Shown here one piece after another: positions 18,030 to 26,743 of a DNA stretch of 64,000 bases. A model generated the notes under the pieces. It did no database searches. It was given only the letters and a program-made list of their open reading frames with translations, and had not been told where the DNA came from. The position numbers and the translations under genes are program-made. Origin of the DNA: JACQFZ01 sp045810625 (lineage in GTDB: Bacteria; Pseudomonadota; Gammaproteobacteria; Acidiferrobacterales; Sulfurifustaceae); contig JBJMVQ010000009.1 in assembly GCA_045810625.1 (NCBI GenBank), positions 62,001 to 126,000 on the forward strand, written 5' to 3'. The number at the start of each line of letters is the position of its first letter. Positions within the stretch are counted from its first letter, which is position 1.

Positions 18030-20681
18030 CTACGCCGGCTGCCTCGCGTTCGACGCAATCAGCGTCTTCAGCTCGGGCAGACACGAACCGCAATTGGTGC
18101 CGGCTCCTAATTTCAGTCCAATCGCCTGCGTTGTGGTCAAACCGTCGTGCCGGATTGCTGCGACCAAACGATCGCGCCCGACGCTGAAACAGACGCAGAC
18201 CATCGGCCCGTCCGACGCTGAACCGGTCGGTTCCCGCCCCGAAAGGAGACTCAACCGCTCCTCGGGCTTGACGGTGTCGCGTGCGAGCAGCGCGGTCGGC
18301 CAGCTGCGCGCCGGAAGCTCGTACGTCGGCGCGACGAACAAGCACGCGGTGAGACGACCATTGTCGATGCGGGCGGCGCGATAGCGGCCGCCTTTGATGT
18401 CCTCGAATTCGAGCCATTCGCCATCGCCGCCGAGCCAGCGACGCGCCTGAGCCGGCCAGCGCGCCGGCGGCTCGTCGCCCGCCAGTTCGTAGCGCCAACC
18501 CGCTTCCTGCTTCACTTTGACGCAATATTCAGCGCCGTCGATCTTCGCTTCATCGCGCGATACCACGAATGCGTGCCACGCCGCGACGTAGGCCGACACC
18601 CGCACCGGCGTGTGTTTGAGCTCCGGCTGTCCGGAAATCGGATCGGTCACGGGATTGACCAGCGCGCCCGCCCGCGCGTGCCGGGCGCGCGTGTCGCTCC
18701 AATGAATCGGTACGAACACCGAGCCGATACGCTGATCCTTGCTCACGCGCACGCGCGCGAGCATCTCGCCGTATTTCGACGACACGCGCGCGATCGAGCC
18801 GTCGTTCACCCCGTACGCGCGCGCGTCGTCCGGATGCACCTCGACATACGGCTCCGCCCGATGTGCAAGCAGCCGCGCCGAGCGCCCGGTGCGCGTCATC
18901 GTATGCCATTGGTCGCGCACGCGCCCGGTATTGAGGGCGAGTGGATATGCCGGCGTCGGCGGATTCACCGGGCCGTTCGGCGCGATCGGCAGCATGCGCG
19001 CCTTGCCGGACGGATGATAAAAGCGAGGGTCTGCGAAGAGACGCGCGGTTCCGCGCGGCTGCGTACGCGTCACGGGCCACTGTACGGGCACGAGCGCGTC
19101 GTACTCGGCGTCGCTGAGATCGGCGAGGCCGCTGATGTCGAAAGCGCGCGTGCCGTCGTTCTCGAATCCTGACAGCCGCGCATGCTCGCGAAAAATGTCC
19201 GCCGGCTTCTCGTAGGGAAACTGCGCAGCGAATCCGAGCCGGCGGGCTACCTGGGTGATGATCCACCAGTCGGGCTTGGCTTCGCCCGGCGCATCGAGAA
19301 AAGCACGTTGGCGCGAGATGCGGCGTTCGGAGTTGGTGACGGTGCCGTCCTTTTCGCCCCATGCGGCCGCCGGCAACAAGATGTGCGCGCAGGCATTCGT
19401 GTCGGTGTGCCGCACACAATCGGAAACGACTACCAATTCGCAGGCGCGCAACGTCGCGCGGAACCGGTCCGCGTCCGGCAGGCTCACCGCCGGATTCGTG
19501 GCCATGATCCAGATCGCTTTGATGTTGCCGCGCTCGATGGCTTCGAACATGTCGACGGCCTTCAACCCGGGCGCGCGTGCGATGCCGGTCGCGTTCCAGA
19601 AGCGCGCCATGCGCCCGATCGCTTCCGGCGCAAAACCCATATGCGCCGCGAGTTGATTGGCGAGTCCGCCGACTTCGCGTCCGCCCATCGCGTTCGGCTG
19701 GCCGGTAATGGAAAACGGTCCCATGCCGCGGCGTCCGATGCGCCCGGTGGCGAGATGGCAGTTGATGATGCTGTTCACGCGGTCCGTACCGTTCGCCGAT
19801 TGATTGATGCCTTGCGAATAGAGCGTGACCACCTTCTCGGTTTCGCCGAACGCGTGGTAAAAGCCGGCGACATCTTCCTCGCTCAACCCGCACGCCCGCG
19901 CCACGATCGGGATCGACGGCGCGCAGCTGCGCGCGGCGGCAAACGCCGCCGCGAATCCTTCGACGCGGGCTTCGAGGAATTCCAGATCGAGGCGATCGGA
20001 AAACCGCAAATAGTTGAGCAGTCCGTTGAAAAGCACCGCGTCGGTCCCCGGCGCAAGCGCGAGATGCATATCGCTCAGCTCGGCGGTGGGCGTGCGCCGC
20101 GGATCGATCGACACGATCTTCATGTCCGGCCGAGCCTCCTTGGCTCGACGGATGCGATCGAACACCACCGGATGACACCACGCCGTGTTGGAACCGACCA
20201 GCACGATGAGATCAGCCGCTTCGAGGTCCTCGTAGGAACACGGCACTGCGTCCGCACCGAAGGCGCGCAGCTGCCCCGCCACCGCCGACGCCATGCAGAG
20301 TCGCGAGTTGGTGTCGATGTTGCCGCTGCCGAGGAATCCCTTCATCAGCTTGTTGGCGACGTAGTAGTCTTCGGTGAGCAACTGACCGGAGACGTAGAAC
20401 GCTACCGCTCCCGGCCCGTGCGTCTCGCGCACTCGCCGCAGGCCGTCGCAAACCGCCGCGAGCGCGGTGTCCCAGCTCACGCGCTTGCCGTCGATTTCCG
20501 GATAAAGCAGCCGGTCTTCGAGCCCGAGTGTGTCGGCCAACGCCGCACCTTTCGAGCACAGCCGGCCGAAGTTTGCGGGATGCAGCGGATCGCCGGCGAT
20601 GGTGACGGTGCGATCGGCCGCACGTGTCGCGCGCACGCCGCAGCCGACGCCGCAGTACGGACACGTGGACGCGACGTTCAC
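18030..20681 (-). CDS. nasA: Assimilatory nitrate reductase catalytic subunit
   Basis: 883 residues. The N terminus carries the 4Fe-4S motif C-x2-C-x3-C with the fourth cysteine in LCSKG, followed by the molybdopterin bis-MGD domains (VGSNTAWCHPV, YSQGINQS, WIMATNPAVS). The last ~60 residues are a BFD-like 2Fe-2S domain with C-x-C then C-x2-C (VCVCF, NCGSC), found in NasA types that take electrons from a partner flavoprotein or ferredoxin. It reduces nitrate to nitrite in the cytoplasm. The start is GTG at 20681, supported by the usual short lead before C-P-Y-C-G-V. It is third in nirB-nirD-nasA, 237 bases after nirD. Confidence 0.94.
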   Translation of the reverse strand: MNVASTCPYCGVGCGVRATRAADRTVTIAGDPLHPANFGRLCSKGAALADTLGLEDRLLYPEIDGKRVSWDTALAAVCDGLRRVRETHGPGAVAFYVSGQLLTEDYYVANKLMKGFLGSGNIDTNSRLCMASAVAGQLRAFGADAVPCSYEDLEAADLIVLVGSNTAWCHPVVFDRIRRAKEARPDMKIVSIDPRRTPTAELSDMHLALAPGTDAVLFNGLLNYLRFSDRLDLEFLEARVEGFAAAFAAARSCAPSIPIVARACGLSEEDVAGFYHAFGETEKVVTLYSQGINQSANGTDRVNSIINCHLATGRIGRRGMGPFSITGQPNAMGGREVGGLANQLAAHMGFAPEAIGRMARFWNATGIARAPGLKAVDMFEAIERGNIKAIWIMATNPAVSLPDADRFRATLRACELVVVSDCVRHTDTNACAHILLPAAAWGEKDGTVTNSERRISRQRAFLDAPGEAKPDWWIITQVARRLGFAAQFPYEKPADIFREHARLSGFENDGTRAFDISGLADLSDAEYDALVPVQWPVTRTQPRGTARLFADPRFYHPSGKARMLPIAPNGPVNPPTPAYPLALNTGRVRDQWHTMTRTGRSARLLAHRAEPYVEVHPDDARAYGVNDGSIARVSSKYGEMLARVRVSKDQRIGSVFVPIHWSDTRARHARAGALVNPVTDPISGQPELKHTPVRVSAYVAAWHAFVVSRDEAKIDGAEYCVKVKQEAGWRYELAGDEPPARWPAQARRWLGGDGEWLEFEDIKGGRYRAARIDNGRLTACLFVAPTYELPARSWPTALLARDTVKPEERLSLLSGREPTGSASDGPMVCVCFSVGRDRLVAAIRHDGLTTTQAIGLKLGAGTNCGSCLPELKTLIASNARQPA

Positions 20682-20696
20682 GCGGATCGATCCGCG
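20681..20696. other. 16-base perfect palindrome at the nasA start
   Basis: CGCGGATCGATCCGCG begins on the first base of the nasA GTG and covers the place where a ribosome-binding site should be. It could be chance in GC-rich DNA or a hairpin that lowers translation of nasA. A strong AGGAGG lies about 50 bases further upstream but has no start codon at a suitable distance. Confidence 0.3.
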
Positions 20697-20918
20697 CTTC
20701 GCGCTCGCACACCGAAGCTGTGTTGAAAATATCCCTCCTGGACACTTTCAATCCGCACGTCGCGGCGGATGTGCTCGCCGCCTCCATTGCGCCCGGCGCT
20801 TCGCGGCCGATCTCGCCGCGTTTGCTTCGCTGTCCCGAACATGCTCCCGCTGCCCGCGCGCCACGACGTCTGCCGCGCTTCGCCGCCCTTCCTGGACCGA
20901 CGATCATTCAACATTCGG

Positions 20919-21353
20919 TCAAACCTCCCGCCGCAAACCGCTCGCATTCGCTCCGCTGCCGGACGACACGGAGTGACGCGGCGAACCGCGCTCGAATCCG
21001 CCACCGGCAGAATTTCCCGACGGTTCAGTCGCAGCGGCCAGCTGCAACAAGACAATGCCGTCTTCGACCCGTACCGGATAACTCGGCGTACAGCCGGTAT
21101 CGGGCGCAATCGCATTGCCGGTCTTGAGGTCGATCACGCGATCGTGCAGCGGGCACGCGACGCGTGTCCCGAACACGATTCCTTGCGAAAGCGGCCCGCC
21201 GCGGTGGGGGCAGTGATCGGCGAGCGCGTACACTTCGTCCGTTGCGGTCCGAAACACCGCGATATCGCCTCCTGCCGCGTGCACCACGCGCGCGCCGAGC
21301 GCGGGGATATCCGCGAGACGGCCGACCTTGACCCAGATTCCGTCGGATTTCAT
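20919..21353 (-). CDS. nirD: Nitrite reductase small subunit
   Basis: 144 residues, longer than the usual ~105-120 because of a glycine/serine-rich tail of about 30 residues. The core is Rieske-like and keeps ligand-type residues C-P-H and C-P-L-H (CPHRGGPLSQG, ACPLHDRV), which some NirD proteins such as that of E. coli lack. The start is the ATG at 21353 in line with family length; a longer frame upstream overlaps nirB and is rejected. It sits 13 bases after nirB. Confidence 0.9.
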   Translation of the reverse strand: MKSDGIWVKVGRLADIPALGARVVHAAGGDIAVFRTATDEVYALADHCPHRGGPLSQGIVFGTRVACPLHDRVIDLKTGNAIAPDTGCTPSYPVRVEDGIVLLQLAAATEPSGNSAGGGFERGSPRHSVSSGSGANASGLRREV

Positions 21354-21366
21354 CGTTGGGTGCACC

Positions 21367-23805
21367 TCATGACGCGAGCGAAATCGGGTTGAATTCGCTC
21401 TGATCGTGGCCTGCCGCGCGCTCCGACCACGGATCGGATTGCGCGTGGCGCTGTGACTCGGCAAAGCGCGCGGCCAAGCGGCGGCGGCCTTCAGCGTCCT
21501 CGACGATTCGGCGTTTGACATACGCGAGACCGACGCGCTCGATCCACGGCGCCGTGCGTTCGAGATAGCGCGCTTCTTCGCGGTAGAGCTGCATGAACGC
21601 GGCGCAATATTCGAGCACTTCCTCCATCGTGCGCACCTTGCACAGCAGATCGGTGACGCGCACTTTCACGCCGCCGTTGCCGCCGACGTGAAGCTCCCAG
21701 CCGGAATCAACGGCGACCACGCCGAAGTCCTTGATCGTCGCCTCCGCGCAGTTGCGCGGACAACCGGACACGGCCATTTTGACTTTGTGCGGCGTCCACG
21801 CGCCCCACGTCATCTTTTCCATCTTGATGCCCATGGTCGTCGAGTCCTGCGTGCCGAAGCGGCACCACTCCGAGCCGACGCAGGTCTTCACGGTGCGCAG
21901 CGCCTTACCGTAGGCATGGCCCGACACCAGGCCGGCTTGGCCCAGATCGCGCCACACTTTCGGCAGATCCTCTTTCTTGACGCCGAGCAGATCGATGCGC
22001 TGACCGCCGGTGATTTTCACGGTCGGCACCTGATAGCGCTCGGCGACTTCGGCAATCGCCCGCAGCTCCGCCGGCGTCGTCACGCCGCCCCACATGCGTG
22101 GTACCACCGAATACGTTCCGTCTTTCTGGATATTCGCGTGGGCGCGTTCGTTGATGAAGCGCGAGCGGCTGTCGTCAACGTACTCGCCGGGCCAGGCGCA
22201 TACGAGGTAGTAGTTGAGCGCGGGCCGGCACTTCTGGCAGCCGTCGGGCGTCTTCCATTCGAGGAACTCGCGCACCGCCGGCATGCTCTTCAACCCATTC
22301 GCGTGGATCGCCTGCCGCACCTCGTCGTGCGTGTACTCGGTGCACGGGCACATCGGCTTTTTCTTCTGCGTCGGCGAAGCGTCACCGACCGTCGAGGCGA
22401 GAATTTGCTCGACGAGTCCGGTGCAGGAACCGCAGGAACTGGACGCTTTGGTGTGCGCGCGCACCTCTTCGAGGCTGAACAGGCCCTTCTCCACGATGGC
22501 GCGCACGATCGCGCCTTTGCAGACGCCGTTACATCCGCAGATCTCGGCGTCGTCCGGCAGCGTCGCGACTTTGTTCGGCGAGCCGTGACCGGAGTCGCCG
22601 ACGTGGGCCTGCCCGAAGAGCAGCTGCTCGCGCAGCTCCGCGACGTCCGTGCCTTCGCGCAGGAGCTGGAAGTACCACGGGCCGTCGACGGTATCCCCAA
22701 TGAGCACGCTGCCACGCACGCGGTTGTCGCGCAGTACGACTTTCTTGTAGACCCCGCGCGCCGCGTCTTGGAACACGAGCGCTTCGCTGTCGGCGTCACC
22801 CTGGAAATCGCCGGCCGAATACACTTCAATGCCCGTGACCTTGAGCTTGGTCGCCGTCAGGGAGCCTTCGTAACGTGCGGAGCCGGCGCGCGCCAGATGG
22901 TTCGCGCACACTTTCGCCTGTTCGAACAGCGGTGCGACCAGGCCGTAGGTCGCGCCGCGGTGCTCCACACATTCGCCGACTGCATAGATCGCGGGATCGT
23001 AAGTCTGCAGGGTGTCGTTCACGACCACGCCGCGTTTGCAGTAGAGCCCTGCGCTCTTCGCGAGCCCGGCATTCGGACGAATGCCGACCGCCATGACCAC
23101 GAGGTCGGCGGGAAGCTCGACGCCATTTTTGAACCGCACGGCGCGCACGCGACCGTCGCCGAGAATGGCCTCGGTCTGGTGCTCCAGCAGAAATTTCAGG
23201 CCGCGACTTTCGAGCGCGCGCTGCAAGAGCCCCGCCGCCGGCCCGTCGAGCTGGCGTTCCATCAGCGTGGCGAGCAAATGCACCACCGTCACCTGCATCC
23301 CCCGCTTCGCGAGGCCGTTGGCCGCTTCCAAGCCCAACAAGCCGCCGCCGATCACGACGGCATGACGCCCACCGTTGCCGGCCGCCGCGACCATGCGATC
23401 GACGTCGTCGATATCGCGGAACGTGACGACGCCGGGTAGTTCTTTGCCGGGAATCGGCAGCACGATCGGAGCGGAACCGGTCGCGAGGAGCAGCCGATCG
23501 TAGCGCTCGGTCGTGCCGTCCTCGGCGATGACCAATCTCTTTCTCCGATCGATGGCGGTCACCTTTTTTCCCGCGTGCAGACGGATGTTTCGCTCGGCGT
23601 ACCAGCCGACGTCGTTCAAGATGATGTCGTTGACCGTTTTCTCGCCGGCCAACACCGGCGATAACAGGATGCGGTTGTAGTTCCCGTGCGGCTCGGCGCC
23701 GAATACGGTGATGTCGTACAAGTCCGGTGCAAGCGCGAGCAGCTCCTCGATGGTGCGCACACCCGCCATGCCGTTACCGACGACTACCAAGCGCGGCCGG
23801 GTCAT
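21367..23805 (-). CDS. nirB: NADH-dependent nitrite reductase large subunit
   Basis: 812 residues. Order of domains: FAD/NAD-binding oxidoreductase (VVVGNGMAGVR near residue 6, VVIGGGLLGLEAA near 150), BFD-like 2Fe-2S (CGCNGVCKG, then SSCGSC), ferredoxin-like half-domains, and the siroheme/4Fe-4S site with C-x5-C (CVGSEWC) and C-x3-C (SGCPRNC). It reduces nitrite to ammonium in six electrons from NADH. The ATG at 23805 follows GGAAGGTG; an extension to 23871 has no family match. A sigma-54-type site lies about 170 bases upstream, so nitrogen limitation probably switches on nirB-nirD-nasA. Confidence 0.95.
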   Translation of the reverse strand: MTRPRLVVVGNGMAGVRTIEELLALAPDLYDITVFGAEPHGNYNRILLSPVLAGEKTVNDIILNDVGWYAERNIRLHAGKKVTAIDRRKRLVIAEDGTTERYDRLLLATGSAPIVLPIPGKELPGVVTFRDIDDVDRMVAAAGNGGRHAVVIGGGLLGLEAANGLAKRGMQVTVVHLLATLMERQLDGPAAGLLQRALESRGLKFLLEHQTEAILGDGRVRAVRFKNGVELPADLVVMAVGIRPNAGLAKSAGLYCKRGVVVNDTLQTYDPAIYAVGECVEHRGATYGLVAPLFEQAKVCANHLARAGSARYEGSLTATKLKVTGIEVYSAGDFQGDADSEALVFQDAARGVYKKVVLRDNRVRGSVLIGDTVDGPWYFQLLREGTDVAELREQLLFGQAHVGDSGHGSPNKVATLPDDAEICGCNGVCKGAIVRAIVEKGLFSLEEVRAHTKASSSCGSCTGLVEQILASTVGDASPTQKKKPMCPCTEYTHDEVRQAIHANGLKSMPAVREFLEWKTPDGCQKCRPALNYYLVCAWPGEYVDDSRSRFINERAHANIQKDGTYSVVPRMWGGVTTPAELRAIAEVAERYQVPTVKITGGQRIDLLGVKKEDLPKVWRDLGQAGLVSGHAYGKALRTVKTCVGSEWCRFGTQDSTTMGIKMEKMTWGAWTPHKVKMAVSGCPRNCAEATIKDFGVVAVDSGWELHVGGNGGVKVRVTDLLCKVRTMEEVLEYCAAFMQLYREEARYLERTAPWIERVGLAYVKRRIVEDAEGRRRLAARFAESQRHAQSDPWSERAAGHDQSEFNPISLAS

Positions 23806-24118
23806 TGCTTCACCTTCCGATTCACGTGCCCTACACACGCATACGAACGGTGCCCGCCTCTCGGCCGGCACGCCGTCAAACTTGCCGTCATCACGTCTTC
23901 TCCTCGCCGATCCATGAGACCTTGAATCGTCGGCTGATCCGCGCGAACGCGGCGAGCCTACGCATGGAGACGCATAGCAAGCGATGTGCCAGCCCGACGC
24001 GATGAAGAAATGCGCGGATTTCCAGGAGAAGATCGGATCGACGCGTCATCGCGCCACTCGTGCGTGGGCCACGAGAGTGCAAACGCAGCGGCGTCTGCTT
24101 CGTTCGCGTGCGCCTGCG
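23806..24118. other. Regulatory region upstream of nirB
   Basis: 313 bases between nirB and the ABC-2 permease gene upstream on the same strand. It contains the sigma-54 site at 23975-23990 and, further upstream, an inverted repeat CACTCGTG (24055-24062) / CACGAGAGTG (24070-24079) that could be an activator site. The repeat does not fit the NtrC consensus spacing. No gene seen. Confidence 0.5.
23975..23990 (-). promoter_or_regulatory. Sigma-54 (RpoN) promoter of nirB-nirD-nasA
   Basis: Read on the minus strand the site is TGGCAC-atcgc-TTGCT, a full match to the -24/-12 consensus TGGCAC-N5-TTGC(A/T) with correct spacing. It is oriented toward nirB and would give a leader of roughly 160 bases. 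Sigma-54 with NtrC control of nitrate assimilation is well known in proteobacteria. Confidence 0.75.
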
Positions 24119-24934
24119 CTACTCGCCGACGTGCAGCAACTGACCGCGTTGGCGCGCGACGCGGAAATAAAAAAGGAAAATGCCTACTCCGAGCGCGAGA
24201 TAAACCACGTTGAACGCGATCGCGCTGATGAGGAGATCGACGCGGAAAACGTGCGAGAACAGCAGCGCGCGCATGCCCTCGAACACGTACATCGACGGCA
24301 ACAGATGCGCGACCGGTTGCAGCCAGCTCGGCAGCACGCTGACCGGGTAATAAACGGCGCTCAGCGGCTGCAATATGAACACCGCACCCCACGCAATATT
24401 CTCCGCGCCGAGTCCATAGCGCATGATGATGCCGGACATGATCAGGCCAAGCGCCCAACCCATGACAATGAGATTGGTGAAAAAGGCGAGTAGCGGCACA
24501 CCGAGGCTGAAGATCGAGTAGTGAAACAGCGGGATGGCGATCAGGGCGGCGCCGCCAACTGCGATGAGGGTACGAATGAAGCTCATCGTCAAAAGCGCGG
24601 CCACCATTTCCCAGGGACGCAGCGGGCTGACGAAGAGCTGCCCGAGATTGCGCGAGTACATCTCTTCGAGAAACGTCAGCGACACGCCGAGCTGGCCGCG
24701 GAACAGCACGTCCCAAAGCAGCACCGCCGAAATCAGCACGCCCGCCGCCTGGGCCACCCAGGAGCTCGAGGTCATGAAGAAGAGCGTGATGAAGCCCCAC
24801 AAGACCATCTGCACGGTGGGCCAGTACACCAGCTCCAGCACACGCGGCCAGGAGCCGCGCAGCAGATAAAGGTGGCGCAGCACCAGGGCGCCGACGCGCC
24901 GGAACGAGCCGAAAGAAATCGCGCCACGGTTCAT
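24119..24934 (-). CDS. ABC-2 type transporter permease
   Basis: 271 residues with about six hydrophobic helices and the ABC-2 layout: a cytosolic start, a coupling segment around LTFLEEMYSRNLGQLFVSPLR, and the pattern LQPLSAVYYPVSVLPSWLQP that marks NodJ/DrrB-like permeases. Its first four bases overlap the end of the ATPase gene upstream (24931-24934), so the two are one exporter. Substrate not deducible; such pairs export polysaccharides, lipids or drugs. No signal peptide. Confidence 0.88.
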   Translation of the reverse strand: MNRGAISFGSFRRVGALVLRHLYLLRGSWPRVLELVYWPTVQMVLWGFITLFFMTSSSWVAQAAGVLISAVLLWDVLFRGQLGVSLTFLEEMYSRNLGQLFVSPLRPWEMVAALLTMSFIRTLIAVGGAALIAIPLFHYSIFSLGVPLLAFFTNLIVMGWALGLIMSGIIMRYGLGAENIAWGAVFILQPLSAVYYPVSVLPSWLQPVAHLLPSMYVFEGMRALLFSHVFRVDLLISAIAFNVVYLALGVGIFLFYFRVARQRGQLLHVGE

Positions 24935-25695
24935 GTCTGGGCGACCTTTTCGTCAACGCCGCGGCCGTGGCGGCTGCGCGCGACGTCGATGAACACTTGT
25001 TCCATGTTCTGCCGTCCGTAGCGCGCGAGCAGCTCGGCCGGCGTTCCGCGATCGACCAGGTGCCCGGCCCGCAGCATGAGCACGTCGTCGCACATGCGTT
25101 CGACTTCGGTCATGTTGTGCGACGCGAGGAACAGCGTCGCTCCGGTGCGATCGCGGTAATGCTCTAAATAGGCGCGTACCCAATCCGCCGTATCCGGGTC
25201 CAGCGAAGCCGTCGGCTCGTCGAGCAAAACCAGCTCCGGCTCGTTCAGCAAGGCTTTCGCGAGGGTCACGCGAGTTTTCTGTCCGGCCGAGAGATCGCCG
25301 TACGGACGATGCAAAAGCGCACCGATGTCGAGGTCTTCCGTCAGCTGGCGGATGCGCTGGGCGGTGCGGCGTACGCCGTAGAGCACGGCGTATACGCGCA
25401 GGTTTTCCGCCACCGTGAGACGGCGCGGCAGATCGACGTAGGGCGAGGAAAAATTGATGCGTGGAAGCACTCGGTAGCGATGACGAATCATGTCCTCGCC
25501 GAAAATCTCGATGCGCCCGCGGTCCGGGAGGAGCAGCCCGAGCAGCATCGCGATCGTCGTGGTCTTGCCGGCCCCGTTGCCTCCGAGCAGCGCGGCCGTT
25601 GCACCGCGGGCGACTGCAAACGTCAAGTCGTCGACCGCGACCACCTCGTCGAACCGCTTGCTGATGGCGTCCACGGCCAGCGCACTTTCCGACAT
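24931..25695 (-). CDS. ABC transporter ATP-binding protein (exporter)
   Basis: 254 residues. Walker A GGNGAGKTT near residue 38 (GxxGxGKT with a second glycine for the common proline-like position), signature LSAGQKTR, Walker B LVLLDEPTASLD and the switch histidine in ASHNMTEVE are present. The LSAGQ form is typical of DrrA/NodI-like exporters. It precedes and overlaps the ABC-2 permease gene. It is divergent from the metal-dependent hydrolase gene, with 144 bases between the two starts for both promoters. Confidence 0.9.
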   Translation of the reverse strand: MSESALAVDAISKRFDEVVAVDDLTFAVARGATAALLGGNGAGKTTTIAMLLGLLLPDRGRIEIFGEDMIRHRYRVLPRINFSSPYVDLPRRLTVAENLRVYAVLYGVRRTAQRIRQLTEDLDIGALLHRPYGDLSAGQKTRVTLAKALLNEPELVLLDEPTASLDPDTADWVRAYLEHYRDRTGATLFLASHNMTEVERMCDDVLMLRAGHLVDRGTPAELLARYGRQNMEQVFIDVARSRHGRGVDEKVAQT

Positions 25696-25839
25696 GTGGC
25701 GGAGCGTAGCGCACCGTCCCCGGCCTTGTCAGCGTGGACGCCGGTCATTTTGTAGGGATATCGAACGTCGCGACGGACTTTTTGCGCAAACTTCGCTAGA
25801 TTACGCGGCCTTAATAGGCGCGTTAACCAAGGAGTACGC

Positions 25840-26691
25840 ATGCGAAGATTCGTCGTTGCGGTGTTCGCCGTTCTTTTTTTCATGATGGCGGCCGACGCAA
25901 GCACAGCCGGAGACACCACACTCACCTGGCATGGGCATTCCGCTTTCGAGATCGTCACGCCGAAGGGCAAGGTCCTGATGATCGATCCCTGGCTGAAGAA
26001 CCCGACGAACCCGGCCGCGAAGAGCGGCAAAGACCCGATCGCCGGGGTTACCAAGCTCGATTACATCCTGATCACGCACGGCCACTTCGATCACGTCGGC
26101 GATGCGGTCGCGCTCGCCAAGAAGACCAAAGCCCGGCTCGTCGCCAATTTCGAGCTCGGCACCAACCTGGCGAAGTTGCACGGATTTCCGAAAGATCAAA
26201 TGGGCTTCGACACGCTGATGAATATCGGTGGAGAAATTACGATTGCCGACGGCGAAGTCTCGGTGACGATGCTACACGCGGTGCACTCGAGCGGCTTGAA
26301 CGACCCGTTCGCCGGCGATAAAGACGCCGACGTCATTTATGGCGGCAACCCGGCGGGATTCGTACTACGCATCAAGGACGGTCCGACGATCTACCACAGC
26401 GGCGATACCGCGTTTTTCCGCGACATGTCGATGATCGGCGAGCTGTACGAGCCCGATGTGGCGCTGATCAACATCGGCGGGCATTTCGGCATGGAACCGC
26501 CCATGGCCGCGCGTGCCGCCAAGCTGATCCAGGCAAAGCTCGCGATTCCGCACCACTACGGTACGTTTCCGGTTCTTGCGCACGATCCGCAACGGTTTGT
26601 GGAAGAAGCCGAAAAACGAGGCGTGCCCTATCGCATCCTCCAGCCGGGGACCAGCATAACGTTCAAGGGCAACAAGCCGGCGAAGAACTGA
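25840..26691 (+). CDS. Metal-dependent hydrolase, UPF0173-type metallo-beta-lactamase fold, exported
   Basis: 283 residues. A signal peptide (cleavage after A-S-T-A-G region, near residue 24) distinguishes it from the usual cytosolic ~225-residue members. The fold signature starts TWHGHSAFEI, followed by metal-binding ILITHGHFDHVGDA (H-x-H-x-D-H), later a histidine in MLHAVHSSG, YHSGDTAFF and PHHYGTFP. Reaction unknown; relatives hydrolyse lactones or phosphodiesters. AAGGAG sits 5 bases before the ATG. Confidence 0.85.
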   Translation: MRRFVVAVFAVLFFMMAADASTAGDTTLTWHGHSAFEIVTPKGKVLMIDPWLKNPTNPAAKSGKDPIAGVTKLDYILITHGHFDHVGDAVALAKKTKARLVANFELGTNLAKLHGFPKDQMGFDTLMNIGGEITIADGEVSVTMLHAVHSSGLNDPFAGDKDADVIYGGNPAGFVLRIKDGPTIYHSGDTAFFRDMSMIGELYEPDVALINIGGHFGMEPPMAARAAKLIQAKLAIPHHYGTFPVLAHDPQRFVEEAEKRGVPYRILQPGTSITFKGNKPAKN

Positions 26692-26703
26692 GACGCGTCC
26701 CGC

Positions 26704-26722
26704 GAGGCGGACGATTCGCCTC
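26704..26722. terminator. Short hairpin between convergent genes
   Basis: GAGGCG (26704-26709) and CGCCTC (26717-26722) pair around a 7-base loop, between the stops of the hydrolase (26691) and the P450 (26744). No T-run, so weak evidence for termination in either direction. Confidence 0.3.
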
Positions 26723-26743
26723 CGCTACGGCGCCGCGCCGGCG

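Noticed and set aside
20681..20696. Palindrome at the nasA start as a regulator site
   Set aside because: Listed only as a weak feature: such short palindromes occur by chance in GC-rich DNA and nothing else supports it.
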